Assembly (NCBI RefSeq): GCF_017654505.1
Contig: NC_054553.1
Location: forward strand, 11,606,049 to 11,670,048
Reading direction: 5' to 3'
From: Polyodon spathula
Lineage: Eukaryota; Chordata; Actinopteri; Acipenseriformes; Polyodontidae
Length of the DNA: 64,000 nucleotides
Shown: positions 18,009 to 28,849 of the stretch, in pieces
Numbering within the stretch: the stretch's first letter is position 1
Layout: every line of letters begins with the position of its first letter
The notes under the pieces: model-generated
Databases searched by the model: none
What the model saw: only the letters and a program-made list of their open reading frames with translations
Told to the model about the DNA's origin: nothing
Position numbers and translations under genes: made by a program

Positions 18009-18485
18009 TACCAGGCTTCTCTCTCTGCGGTTCGTTGCCCCTTTAAAAATGACCCAGGACACAGATAAATTGAGTTTTCAAAGCACTTTAACGCTATTTT
18101 TAATAAACAAGAATATAAACAAAACAAAAACAAACACCTAGCTCTACTCAAGCAATAACTAAAACACACTGGAACCTAAACTATAAACTTGACAGCTAAA
18201 CTGTTTACCGGTATAAAATGAAACAAACACACAACTACACATAGAACCAAAGGTTTTTACACTACCTTTCTTTTTTATCTACGGTTGTACACACACTGCA
18301 GTCGCCCTGTGCTGCTTTAGACTGGTTGCTTTATTAAACACCCTGCACCTGGCTCTAATTTACAATGATCATCAGGTGCAGATGATAATTAACTAATAAA
18401 TACTAATTAAACAAATAAATTAATAAACAAATACACATTTCTGGCAGGGAGGATATTAACTCCCCCTCCCTGCCTTGTTACTATA
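18005..18485 (-). mobile_element. LTR-like fragment, related in layout to 53772-54210
   Basis: Shares an arrangement with the solo LTR at 53772: an AAACAAA-rich leader, TCAGGTG, GATAATTAACTAA and a terminal block with TGGCAGGG...ATTAACTCCCCCTCCCTGCC (18443-18473). The left end runs into the microsatellite and neither end has the TGTG...CACA form, so it is truncated or diverged. Confidence 0.4.
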
Positions 18486-18504
18486 GTTCTGAGTCCTTTT
18501 ACTC

Positions 18505-18680
18505 CCCTTTTTTAGAATGTCCAATTATGTTCCCTCACTGCAGTAAACCCTACAAGAAGGTTAGGGAGAATACTCCAGCTTCCAGCCACTGGAGGACAAA
18601 TGACAGCCCTGCAGGCACACTGGTTACCTGGCAACTAAGGGCAGCTGTAGTGCTTCCTGGAGAGACTAAGATACTCGTTA
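18505..18680 (-). repeat. SINE fragment
   Basis: Contains ATGTCCAATTATGTTCC and TGGAGGACAAATGACAGCC, both found in similar form in the SINE at 43465-43935, in the same order and orientation. The tRNA-like head is not recognisable, so this is a 3' portion. Confidence 0.5.
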
Positions 18681-20438
18681 AATAAGTCAAATGTATTTCC
18701 AGCTGAGTTATGATCCATATTGTGTGAATAAAAATCTGTTTAAAAAAAAAAAAAAAAAAACTTTTCCTCTGATTTTCTTCCTATGTCCAATTATGTTCCA
18801 TCACAGTAGACATCCACATAATGGCAGGGTCTGGTGTGAGATGGGGGGACAGTCCTTGATGATTTAAACAAAATCTCTTTTAATCTTTCGAAACTATTCT
18901 GAATGTTAACAGGACTAAAAAATGATGTATTATTAGGTGGAGTTGGACATTTACTTACATGATTAAACAGAAAACAGAACCCAATGTAAAATGTACCTAG
19001 TGCAGTTCACAATTCTGTACATGAAATATGAGTGATGACTGTAAATAACCCAACAAGCTCACACAGCTAGATTTGATTTAAAACAGCAAGTAGTTCAGAA
19101 AGGCAGACACTACCATAATCTATTATAGGCAAGACTGTTGGGCTGCGTGTGTAGTCAACACACTTTGAAGGAGTAACAGTAAAGTTCAGAATAACTTCCA
19201 GCATGGTTATGCCTCCAATGAAGGCCTCTGAGCAGAGATAAATCAACGCTTGTCAAAGCCCCCAGGAGGAGTGATGTATTCCAAAAACCTGGCATCGTTA
19301 GGCTCCTCCATCACAGCTTCCAAATCTTATGGGATCAAAGCATTTGGATTGCATGAAAAGAAAAAAAAAAGTAATTGGTATCCATCTGTGCAAATCTAAT
19401 ATCTGGTTTCCACTGGAGGTCTTGCAGGTTTTCCAAATTGTGCAGCATCCATGTGGAACACTGTCTGACTGCAAACGCAGCATAAACCTGCCTGTAAAGG
19501 TAAGAGGGAATGCTATGGTTTATTTTATTCATGTGGGAGGAGGAAACTGTATCAATAACTTTACAGAAAACACATACACTGGCAGAAATCCTAAATTAAC
19601 ATTTTTGAGGTCATAATTATAAATGCATTAATATAGTTATCTAAATAGTTTTCCTTACAATCACCCAATTACCGTTGTATAATTGTTACATTCAAAATAA
19701 CCCAAAGCACCTAACTGCAGCGATGTGTAAATGAATTGATCCCACGGTCTGGGGAACATTGCTTTGTCAGGATAATTTGGAAGAGAACATTGTTGTATGT
19801 ACTACAACCCCTGAAACCATGTCATAGCCAGTCTGGGAAACCCACGGTCTAGATTTATCTGAGAGCTCTAATGAGGCCACGTTGAGGCTATACACTTATC
19901 AATCTAAAAAAGCCACCAGGATGTGATGACTGAAACAGAAAATGATATTCAACGCGAATTTAAAGAACAAGATGAATACACTAGTTAAGAGAACTCTGAG
20001 ATTTTATTCCCAGGTCAATTTGCTCTTTGAAGTGTAATTTCTAAACTGTCACAGTATTGTGAGTGTTCCCACCACTGCTGTAACCCAGTAGCTGTATCTC
20101 TGGGCTTATTCATACCGCCATCTAGTGGTTACCTGGGAATACCACAGTCTCTCTAAACACACTCATTGGTGTCCATCTGCTTTAGCTAGCCCCATTTTCA
20201 CAAAGCAGTCATTTCCCACACTCTACATATGTTGACGGTTAGTTACCGAGCCAGCTGAAACTTTAAGAATGACAGCTGCTATAATAACAATTATCATTTT
20301 TCGAGATGTAATTTCCAACATCTGTTTTTAATTTGCGTTCAGTGCTCACAGTCCAATCCCACAGGCATATCTACTTGTTATTACTGCGACTTGATATAAC
20401 TGATGAGAACTGATGCTGCTCCTATTAAAGGTTCGTTG
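18681..20438. other. Intergenic DNA
   Basis: No gene recognised. A poly(A) run is at about 18740-18760, followed by another short TATGTCCAATTATGTTCC motif near 18782 of the SINE-tail type. Confidence 0.5.
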
Positions 20439-20941
20439 GAATTGAATTTTTTTTTCTTTTTTTTTTTATTTAGTTGTCGCCACTTATTTTTTTTTTTATT
20501 ATTTTCTTCCCAATTATTTTTAGCTCAGCTCACTTCTACCACCGCTGCATTGACTCAGGAGGGGTGAAGACGAACACACGCTGTCCTTCGAAGCGTGTGC
20601 CGTCAGCCGCCCACATCTTTACACACTGCAGACTCAACATGCAGCCACCCAGAGCTACAGCATCGGAGGATAACGCAACTCTGGGCAGCTTACAGGCAAG
20701 CCCGCAGGCGCCAGACCACCGGGGTTGCTGGTGCGCCGTGAGCCGAGGACACCCTGGCCGACCTAGTCTCCCTCCTCCTGGGCGGCGCTGGTCCAATTGT
20801 GCACCTCCCCCTAGGAACTCCCGGTCACGTTTGGCAGTGACATAGCCTGGATTCGAATTTGCGATCTCCAGGCTACAGGGCACATCCGAGCAGAGCGCCT
20901 TTACTGGATGCCCCATTCAGGAGCCCCAGAATTGAAGTTTT
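20439..20941 (-). mobile_element. tRNA-derived SINE with target-site duplication
   Basis: Body 20452-20928 on the minus strand. The head is at 20928 with a tRNA-like B box (AATTCGAATCC, about 20850-20860 on the complement), then GC-rich blocks (GGAGTTCCTAGGGGGAGGTG, and GGTCGGCCAGGGTGTCCTCG) and an A/T-rich tail at 20452. Flanks GAATTGAATTTTT (20439-20451) and GAATTGAAGTTTT (20929-20941) match at 12 of 13 positions, as for L1/L2-mobilised SINEs. From memory this family is common in sturgeons; that is recollection, not a search. The 123-127-codon open frames here are shadows. Confidence 0.82.
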
Positions 20942-23552
20942 AAAAGCCACAGTGCTCAAACCAAACAGGCAGCTGTAATGTACTCGTTTCATTTTGAAAG
21001 TGGCAGTCTCTCTCTGGCTATTTGTATATAAAGATGTGGAATTCATTAAGGTGCATATTTCACCCCTCTTTTGACACCCTTTACCTTCTCTAACTGCTGG
21101 TTGACCTCCCATTGTTAATGAAGAACCATGAGGAGGGATGAAAGAGCAATGTGCTGGAATAGTCTTGGCCCGTCTTGACCTGTCCATGGCTGTCTTGACT
21201 GTCTTGGATGCCTTTTCAGCATCAAGAGTGTGTGTCGGTGTCGTGCTCTGTGACACCTCTAAAGAGATATGCTACCCATTACCACTTGCTAGCATATTGC
21301 TCTGCTAAGTGATGTCATGTCTGCTGGAGGCACATGGGGAGGTACGCAGTTCAAGTTACTTAGACAACTTTGCTTGCTACTGTTAGTTCTTATGGGATTA
21401 GGGAAGGGTTGCCATAATTATTTTAATACAATGCTCACTCTGTGTAACATGCATACAACCTATTGTATAGCAAAAATATCATTATATATTATACAGAATA
21501 CTATGACCCGCGTATACTAGGTATATAACACACTGCCTGCATACAAAAGACAGGAAATCTCCTACACTTTATAGAATAGTGCATCCTATAGTGTATAAAT
21601 TACTGTAATTTCTTTGATGTAGTGTAAACTTGGTGGCAATCTACAAAACACAGTTCAGCACAATTTGACAGTGTCTGCTTGAAGAAGTCTCAGGACTGAA
21701 TGACAGTGGGTATTTTGATTGTGGTGTGCAGGGAAGAGACCATCTCATGCTTCCTACCAGCCTTGCAGCCAGTGCCATTTCCTCACCTTTCATGGGCACT
21801 AGCTTCAGAAGCACCACATTTAAAAAAAAAAAAAAAAAGGTATCGAAATGATACAAACAAGGCAATATGCCAACAAACAAGAGCATGCTTCATTAAATAA
21901 AAAGATAAACACAAGTGTTATTGATGTGTCAGGACTGAAGATTACTTTAACTCCCAACTTCTACTGGCGTGTGTCTGTATTACTGTGGCTTCTGTGGTGT
22001 TTATGCTTGTATCCAAAGGAACGCACTCACACGCAGGCCCTGCCCGACTGGATGTACTGTACCTGCATCAGGACACAGCCTGGGGCTAGCTTGAGCTGGA
22101 GCAGGGCTTGAAGAGGAAGCCTTCTGTTTCTGCTCAATCTAATCAAAGGAGTAGGAGCACATGCTCCAAACAAATTGTAGTTGGCAGCCAACACTGACCA
22201 CAAAATATCCTTCACCCATGGCAGACAGGCACAGTGCATTGCTGCTGAAGCATATCCTCATGAATGAAAAAAAAGCAAAACAAAAACCAAGATGCTTAAA
22301 GTATACATGTTTAACCTTTTCAGTGCCTTTTGATCAGTGCATTTTGATCTTGTTGGACAGTAATGTTGTGAGTTAAGTAATCAAGCTCTACAGCAATAGT
22401 AATGCCAGATGGCTTATTTTATCTTTTTATTATTATTATTATTTTTTGCTTCAGAAACATTTGTGTGGTTTACATGCTTAAAAACTTCACATTCTCTCTC
22501 CATTGTCGTGAGAATGTGACGTAGCACGCTTACATCATGCACATCCCTCGTGCTGTAGGAAATGCGCAGTCAAAACTGTAAAGGGGGTAAATCGCCTTCT
22601 CACACTTTTTGTCGCATGGAAACAAGTACGAAAGCCGTACAATATGTTCACAAGACATCAGCATTGAAGATCCTGTTTGTGACGTAACCTCGCACAACTT
22701 TCTACAATAACTAAAGGTCATACCAAGCAATCCTTTATAAACTCAGATCTGCTGAAAGTAGCCCTGGCAAGATTCTCTGACCAAAACAGATTTGTCTCGT
22801 TTTACAAGAAAGAAAACATGAAAAAGAAAAATAACCGTTTCTTCCAAAAGACAAATATGGTGCTTATCATCAGCTTACTGCAAGACTTAATGAATAACGA
22901 CCAGAAATAAATGGCACTTTAACATGCTGTACAGGTTAGTTTGAAAACCCATTCAATCAAACATTAGCCTGGTTTCTACAGTATATTGGAGGATAGATAC
23001 AGTTGCATGTCTTGAAGTACATAATCTTTTACATTGTCATAGCAAACATTTACCCAGCAATAACCTGGTTCAACCTAATGCCATTTAAATAAAGTCAGAT
23101 CTTGTGAATATACACGTAGCCTGGATATAACACCAACTATAACCACAGGAGCAAATGGATTTAAAGGGGTAAATAACCCAGTGTGTAAACAGTTTTGCGT
23201 AGCAGTGCCTTTCTTTTAATTTAAACTGTGCTAATAAACTTCTCAACCACAAAGACAGTGGTGCACCTGTAGAGCCTTCGTCTGGAGAAAATGACTAATG
23301 AACAAAAAAAGAACAGCTAAGTGCACACATTCTTCAAGGGCTGTTTCTAATTATAACTCTTTAACAAAAAAACAAGGTCTTTAATACCAGGCTTTAAAAT
23401 GTAATGCAAGATGCTGTGTTTTATTACCAGGACTGTTAACAGTTATATGATCACTTGCGCTCAGTCATTAAATGGTGGCCCTGGCTCTCATAGCTTACAG
23501 ATCCTCAGTAGCTCCACTCTTAATCAACAGCCCTCTGATTTTATAGAAATTA
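20942..23552. other. Intergenic DNA
   Basis: No gene or mobile element supported. Poly(A) at about 21823-21838. Open frames such as 20873-21256 (-) and 21848-22111 (+) have no recognisable motif. Confidence 0.5.
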
Positions 23553-24438
23553 TGTCTACTATAATAAGAGACACTCTGCACGTGCTAATAGGGATAAATT
23601 ATGGGATTTATACTGTTTGATCAATCTGATGTTCTAATCCACAGAAGAAAGATTTTTGAGCAGAGGTATATATATATATCAGCTGCCCAACGTTTCAATA
23701 TGTTGTACATCTCTTTCTCAAGAGAGCATGTGTTTAAGTCAAAACATTGGAGGTATTTATAGATTTTTGACGTCATGACAACTACTTGTTATTGTTTATA
23801 TTCAAATCTATGATTTATTCTTACATGATGTAATGGTGTTTTATATATTGTGACTTTTATATATTGTGACTGTTTAAATCTGTATTAATTCTAATTAACA
23901 TTATTTTATATAAACTTATATTTATATTATCATGCAATGCTGGCTCTGAGGATCAATCTTGATTTGGCCTCCACAGTGCATCAGCATGCACAACTTTTGA
24001 ATGGATTGTGTTTATTTATTTATTTAAATGTTATATATCTATTGGAGTTAATTAGTTCATTCTTTAATGTTGAGTCCCGCTGGCATAACCATGTTCAGTT
24101 TATTTATCCATTTACTTTCTTTTATTCTTCTATATGTCGCATTGTCTAATTTTAGCTGTTCTAATACTACAAACTTTACATCATTTGTGTCATGTCCTTG
24201 ACTGGTGAAGTGCTGTAGTATTGGTTCATTTATTTTGTTTATTTCTAATTAATGAAAGGTGGTTCTGAATTCTTTTATATAAAGTTGTTCCAGTCTCTCG
24301 AACATACTTTATTCCATGCATATTTCACAGGCTATTCCATAAACAACAGAGCTATTTTTACAGTAGGTATTAGTTTTTAGTGGATATGTGTGTCTACTAT
24401 ACGAAGAGACACTGTGCACTTGCTAATAGGGATAAATA
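23553..24438 (-). mobile_element. Penelope-like retroelement 3' end (copy 1) flanked by 48-bp direct repeats
   Basis: On the minus strand, about 24340-24090 encodes pieces such as YVRETGTTLYKRIQNHLSLI, then HFTSQGHDTNDVKFVVLEQL, then MPAGLNIKE and a stop. This is the C-terminal GIY-YIG endonuclease of Penelope-like elements, with frameshifts. The 3' UTR continues to about 23616. Direct repeats TGTCTACTATA...GATAAAT at 23553-23600 and 24391-24438 match at 43 of 48 positions and bracket the copy. It is truncated at its 5' side: no reverse transcriptase region remains. Confidence 0.8.
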
Positions 24439-25077
24439 ATTAAGCGATATCCGTCAATGTGGGCTCTACCATGTGGTAGATAACCGCAACTAGAGTTATG
24501 CGTCCCGAGCTGTAGGCTATTAAAAAATGATTTATTTCTTTATTTTCAGTTTAAAAACTTCTGATATTTTCATCGGGTAACATAACATAATTAGAATAGA
24601 AAAACGACATACACACAGAGAAAACGGTTTTTATTATTATTATTCTAGCTGGAAGGGAGTGGATTGGCTGGTAAGGGAAGAAATGAAACAGGGTTGGCAG
24701 TTTGACCGGTTGGTTTTGAGGCAGGGTGTTGTTTGGATCCAGTTTATGACAGAATTGTTGACCAAGTGTTTCCTGTTGTTAGCTGTCCAGTAGCTGTAGC
24801 CTTCTTTATGTTGTCCTGTCACAGAAATGATTTTCCTTGTCTCTAGACCAGCGTCAGAAAGGATCAGTGTTTATGTAGCTCTTTATATTATAAGAACAGA
24901 TGTAGATTAGAATGTTAAGGGAAAAAGACAGTATTTTTTGTGCGGATTGATTTAAAATTTAATTCACACTTAAGCACTTCAACGTTCCACTGGGCATCTA
25001 TGCAAAATAACAGCCCGCTAGATATGGAAGCTGATTGGCTGTTTGCACTCAATTGTTTTCTAATGAAACTTATGTTA
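24439..25077. other. Intergenic DNA
   Basis: Nothing recognised; a TTATTATTATTATT stretch near 24630. Confidence 0.5.
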
Positions 25078-25220
25078 TTTGAACAATCAGATGTTCTAAT
25101 CCAGAGAAGAAAAATATTTGACCAGACGACACAGGTATACAAAAAGCCAGCTGCCCAACGTTTCGATATGTTGTACATATCTTTCTCAAAGGAACATTTA
25201 AATCAAAATATTGGAGGTAT
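25078..25220 (-). mobile_element. Penelope-like copy 2, 3' terminal part (left of Harbinger insertion)
   Basis: Matches the 3' UTR of copy 1: GATGTTCTAATCC, CAGCTGCCCAACGTTTC, ATGTTGTACAT and ATTGGAGGTAT occur in the same order as at 23625-23755. The homology stops at 25220 after GGAGGTAT and resumes at 31208 with TTATAGGTTTTTGACG. In copy 1 these are contiguous, so the two halves were separated by the element at 25221-31204. Confidence 0.85.
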
Positions 25221-25478
25221 GGCTGCGTTCCACAATTCAACGCTGAGAAACAACAACTGTCAAAATCGCTCCTAAACTTACCGTTGAGAGCTAGTGACGT
25301 GCAGCGTTGACTCAACGCTCACTCAACAAACTCATCAACTCTCAGAGCTGCTGAGCGCTGCTCAACAGAAAGATGGCGACACCCACAACCACGATCAAGC
25401 TGCTGTATAAAAACTATGAATGGGATTTAACTGTAGATACGAATACCGCAATCCGCCTTCAAAACGGTAATTGTTAAT

Positions 25479-25480
25479 AT

Positions 25481-25540
<60 letters not shown>
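25479..25540. repeat. (CA)n(TA)n microsatellite in Myb-like gene intron 1
   Basis: ACACACAC then about 46 bp of TA, between the exon 1 donor and exon 2 acceptor. Confidence 0.95.
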
Positions 25541-25547
<7 letters not shown>

Positions 25548-26115
25548 TTATTTTTTTTATTTAACATTTTGTAATATTCTTTTTAGATTCTGAAGCTGCA
25601 GGCTGATATGCAGAATCGCTCATTTTAAATAGCGAACCTGAACAGGCTGAATCAAATACTACTGCCAGTGTTCCCCTAGAATTAGGGAAAACAACAGATG
25701 CAGGTGCACCTCTTAGCTAGAATTTATATAAACACCAACCATTTTTTTATTTCATTTCATGTGTGTTTACTTTCAACTTTTATGCGCAAGAAACACCGAT
25801 GAATAGAGTTGTAAATTGGTGTCGTGGCTTAACGTGGTTCATGTGCTTATCAAACCAATCAGTAACACATTACTAAACAGTCTGCCCAACAATGCAATTC
25901 ATTTGTACAGTACATAATGATCAAGTTAATATTTTTTAATATATAATTTACAGAAAGCTTAGCCCATAGTCCAACGATTCATCAAATGAATCGTATTCTT
26001 TTGCATTTTAACTATTTATTAATGTTTTAGAATGCCCATCAGATGCTAAGTAAAACAAGTTGGCCAATGATACAGAGTTGGGGTCATTACTGGAAAAAAA
26101 TGAATACAATATCAT

Positions 26116-26118
<3 letters not shown>

Positions 26119-26187
<69 letters not shown>
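26119..26187. repeat. (TA)n microsatellite
   Basis: About 69 bp of TA within the Harbinger element. Confidence 0.95.
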
Positions 26188-26192
<5 letters not shown>

Positions 26193-26731
26193 GTTAATTT
26201 AAAAAAGTAGTGCTATTACTTGTACTGTATATTACTCGCACTATTATTTATAATTTCTGAGTCCACTTTTGTAATCTTTTTTTTTAAACCACCACTCTTT
26301 ATCGATTTTAACAGATTTGTTTGAATTTCACACACTAGAACAAGGCCCCCGCTTTGCTTTGCAATGCATTCAGGGAGTTGCAGTCCAGGCTACACTGCTG
26401 AAGTAAACCTTGCAGCTGGCGCCACTGCATAGACACACACAACATACTGCTTGCTTCTGAGTTTTACTTGTCCACGTCATTTAGATGTACAGAATATAAT
26501 ATAGCGAGAAAAATGTATTTTTCATTTGATGATTTAATGATGCATTTCATTCAAGATACAATATCTGTAAATATTATTTTTTCACAAAGGGTTCCTATGG
26601 ACAAAGGAAATGACATTACTTCTTATTCCAAGCAGAGTAGAAATGGATGAAGCATTTCAACGTCCTTCTTGCAGGAAGCAGAAGTTGTGGGAAAGAGTTG
26701 CTGCAATAATGAGGAACACGGGGGCTATACA

Positions 26732-26750
26732 GTTAGGGTTAGGGTTAAGG
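26732..26750 (+). repeat. Short telomere-like tract (TTAGGG)n
   Basis: GTTAGGGTTAGGGTTAAGG. It follows immediately after the Myb-like motif where family members would continue the domain, so it seems to replace or follow the end of that exon. Confidence 0.85.
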
Positions 26751-26994
26751 TTGTGCATGTGACACAAAGTGAAGGAACCTCATGAGCACCTACAGAAAAA
26801 ATAAAGACAAAAAAATAGTAGTGGGGATGTTTTAAGTGGGATTTTTTGGAAATTATTGGTGAGGCCTTTGGATGTAAGGCTATTAGCAATCCTCCAAAAG
26901 AGATGCTTGCTTCATCTTTATCAAATGAGATGCCAGTTGGTTCACCTGTACTTGTAGCTCTGGTGAACCAACTGATAATCCAGTTAAAGTCGTG

Positions 26995-27975
26995 TATTCT
27001 CCTTGCAGCACATCCACACTCCTTGCAGCACTCCCACACTCCTTGCAGCACATCCACACTCCTTGCAGCACTCCAACACTCCTTGCAGCACATCCACACT
27101 CCTTGCAGCACTCCAACACTCCTTGCAGCACATCCACAGACCCACACTCCTTGCAGCACACCCACACTCCTTGCAGCACTCCAACACTCCTTGCAGCACT
27201 CCAACACTCCTTGCAGCACTCCCACACTCCTTGCAGCACATCCACACTCCTTGCAGCACTCTAACACTCCTTGCAGCACATCCACACTCCTTGCAGCACT
27301 CCAACACTCCTTGCAGCACACCCACACTCCTTGCAGCACATCCACACTCCTTGCAGCACTCCAACACTCCTTGCAGCACATCCACAGACCCACACTCCTT
27401 GCAGCACACCCACACTCCTTGCAGCACTCCAACACTCCTTGCAGCACTCTAACACTCCTTGCAGCACTCTAACACTCCTTGCAGCACTCTAACACTCCTT
27501 GCAGCACATCCACACTCCTTGCAGCACTCCAACACTCCTTGCAGCACACCCACACTCCTTGCAGCACATCCACACTCCTTGCAGCACTCCAACACTCCTT
27601 GCAGCACACCCACACTCCTTGCAGCACTCCAACACTCCTTGCAGCACATCCACACTCCTTGCAGCACTCCTCCTTGCAGCACTCCCACACTCCTTGCAGC
27701 ACACCTCCTTGCAGCACTCCCACACTCCTTGCAGCACATCCACACTCCTTGCAGCACACCCACACTCCTTGCAGTACATCCACACTCCTTGCAGCACTCC
27801 AACACTCCTTGCAGCACACCCACACTCCTTGCAGCACATCCACAGACCCACACTCCTTGCAGCACACCACACTCCTTGCAGCACTCCAACACTCCTTGCA
27901 GCACACCCACACTCCTTGCAGCACTCCAACACTCCTTGCAGCACATCCACAGACCCACACTCCTTGCACACCCCT
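26995..27975 (+). repeat. 20-bp minisatellite, about 48 copies, carrying a splice-acceptor-like motif
   Basis: The unit is CACTCCTTGCAGCACATCCA with variants at a few fixed positions (CACTCCAA, CACTCCCA, CACACCCA, CACTCTAA). Occasional units gain six bases (CACAGACCCACAC, at about 27136, 27385, 27844 and 27950), suggesting a higher-order period near 249 bp for the first two. Each unit contains CTCCTTGCAG, a pyrimidine tract plus AG. The unit has no stop in any frame on either strand and its length is not a multiple of three, so all six frames stay open for hundreds of bases. The many 60-240-codon ORFs here are therefore artefacts unless the Myb-like frame reads through. Confidence 0.95.
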
Positions 27976-28609
27976 CTCTAGCACACAAACTAGCCCCACT
28001 CCACTAACAAAAAAGAAAAAAAACAATAATAACGAACCACCAGAATGGTTAAAAAAGTTTGTCGAAGAAAAGAATCTGATTGTTTAAGAGAGGAAAACCA
28101 AAAAAAGGAGCAAAAAGAGACTGAACAAAAAAAAAATCGAAATGATCAATAATTTAACTTCAGTTATTAAAAATTGGTGGGTAGACAGAACAGCTAATAT
28201 ATATTGATTAGCATGTGTAGCATAAATATACATTTTGCAAGTATTGCTATTGTATATGTGTTTGATAGGGGTGAGGTGATTGTTAACCATTTTTTTTGTT
28301 ATTATTGCTTGGTGGTCTTACCAATTTTTTCAAACAGCTATAAATTCTCTCCTTTTGGTTTTTTTCCTCGTTTTTCTATTTAATATATAAAATTGAAGTC
28401 ATAATTTTTATAACCACCCATCTGTCTTGTCGATTATATATAACTAATCGTATCTACATGTATTATCTACATATTTCATAATAAATGTATCATAACGATA
28501 TTCCATTATCTATATTTCGGATGATAGATTATATAAAGCATATAACACATTCCTTTGTCGTATTTAAGGTAACATCATTCATAGTTTAGAAATAATCTAT
28601 AGATAGATA

Positions 28610-28610
<1 letters not shown>

Positions 28611-28656
<46 letters not shown>

Positions 28657-28675
28657 ATCTATCTATCTATCTATA
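28611..28675. repeat. (TATC)n / GATA microsatellite
   Basis: About 65 bp of TATC with one AATC interruption. Confidence 0.95.
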
Positions 28676-28677
28676 GT

Positions 28678-28849
28678 TTAATTAGGGGTTCAATTAAATA
28701 ATTGAGAACTCGGAACAAAAGCCAGAAGACACAATGGGTCCCCAGGAATGGAGCTGAGAACCACAGGGGCTCTCAATCCTGGTTCTGGGGACCACCTGTC
28801 TTGTTTTTTGTTCCAACATTCAATTACTTAATTGAACCCTTAATTAATT
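28678..28849. mobile_element. Fold-back MITE of about 170 bp
   Basis: Nearly the whole unit is self-complementary: TTAATTAGGGGTTCAATTAA on the left pairs with TTAATTGAACCCTTAATTAA on the right, continuing through GGAACAAAA / TTTTGTTCC and the inner GGTCCCCAGGA / TCTGGGGACC blocks. No ORF. It lies in the space between the convergent 3' ends of the two Harbinger genes. Confidence 0.8.

Larger units (their letters stand above)
25373..28087 (+). pseudogene. Harbinger Myb/SANT-like accessory gene, multi-exon, broken
   Basis: Exon 1 25373-25466: ATG at 25373 (MATPTTTIKLLYKNYEWDL), ending in phase 1 at a GT donor. Exon 2 starts at 25587 after TTTTTAG; the join G|AT gives codons DSEAAG and then a stop (TGA 25604-25606), after which the same frame stays open to 25720. 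A third piece around 26600-26736 reads DEAFQRPSCRKQKLWERVAA, typical of the Trp-containing helices of Myb/SANT or MADF DNA-binding domains. A fourth, about 26823-27000, reads KWDFLEIIGEAFG. The tail at 27975-28087 reads EPPEWLKKFVEEKNLIV and stop. In the superfamily this protein binds the transposon ends and helps the transposase reach the nucleus. Exon borders 3-4 are inferred. The telomere-like tract and 20-bp array lie within it. Confidence 0.65.

Noticed and set aside
20474..20916. 123- and 126-codon ORFs on both strands
   Set aside because: They lie within the SINE at 20452-20928 and follow its GC-rich body.
26725..28087. Many overlapping long ORFs (up to 240 codons) on both strands, resembling a Cys-rich repeat protein
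   Set aside because: They arise because the 20-bp repeat has no stop in any of six frames. Both strands and all frames are equally open, so length is not evidence of coding.
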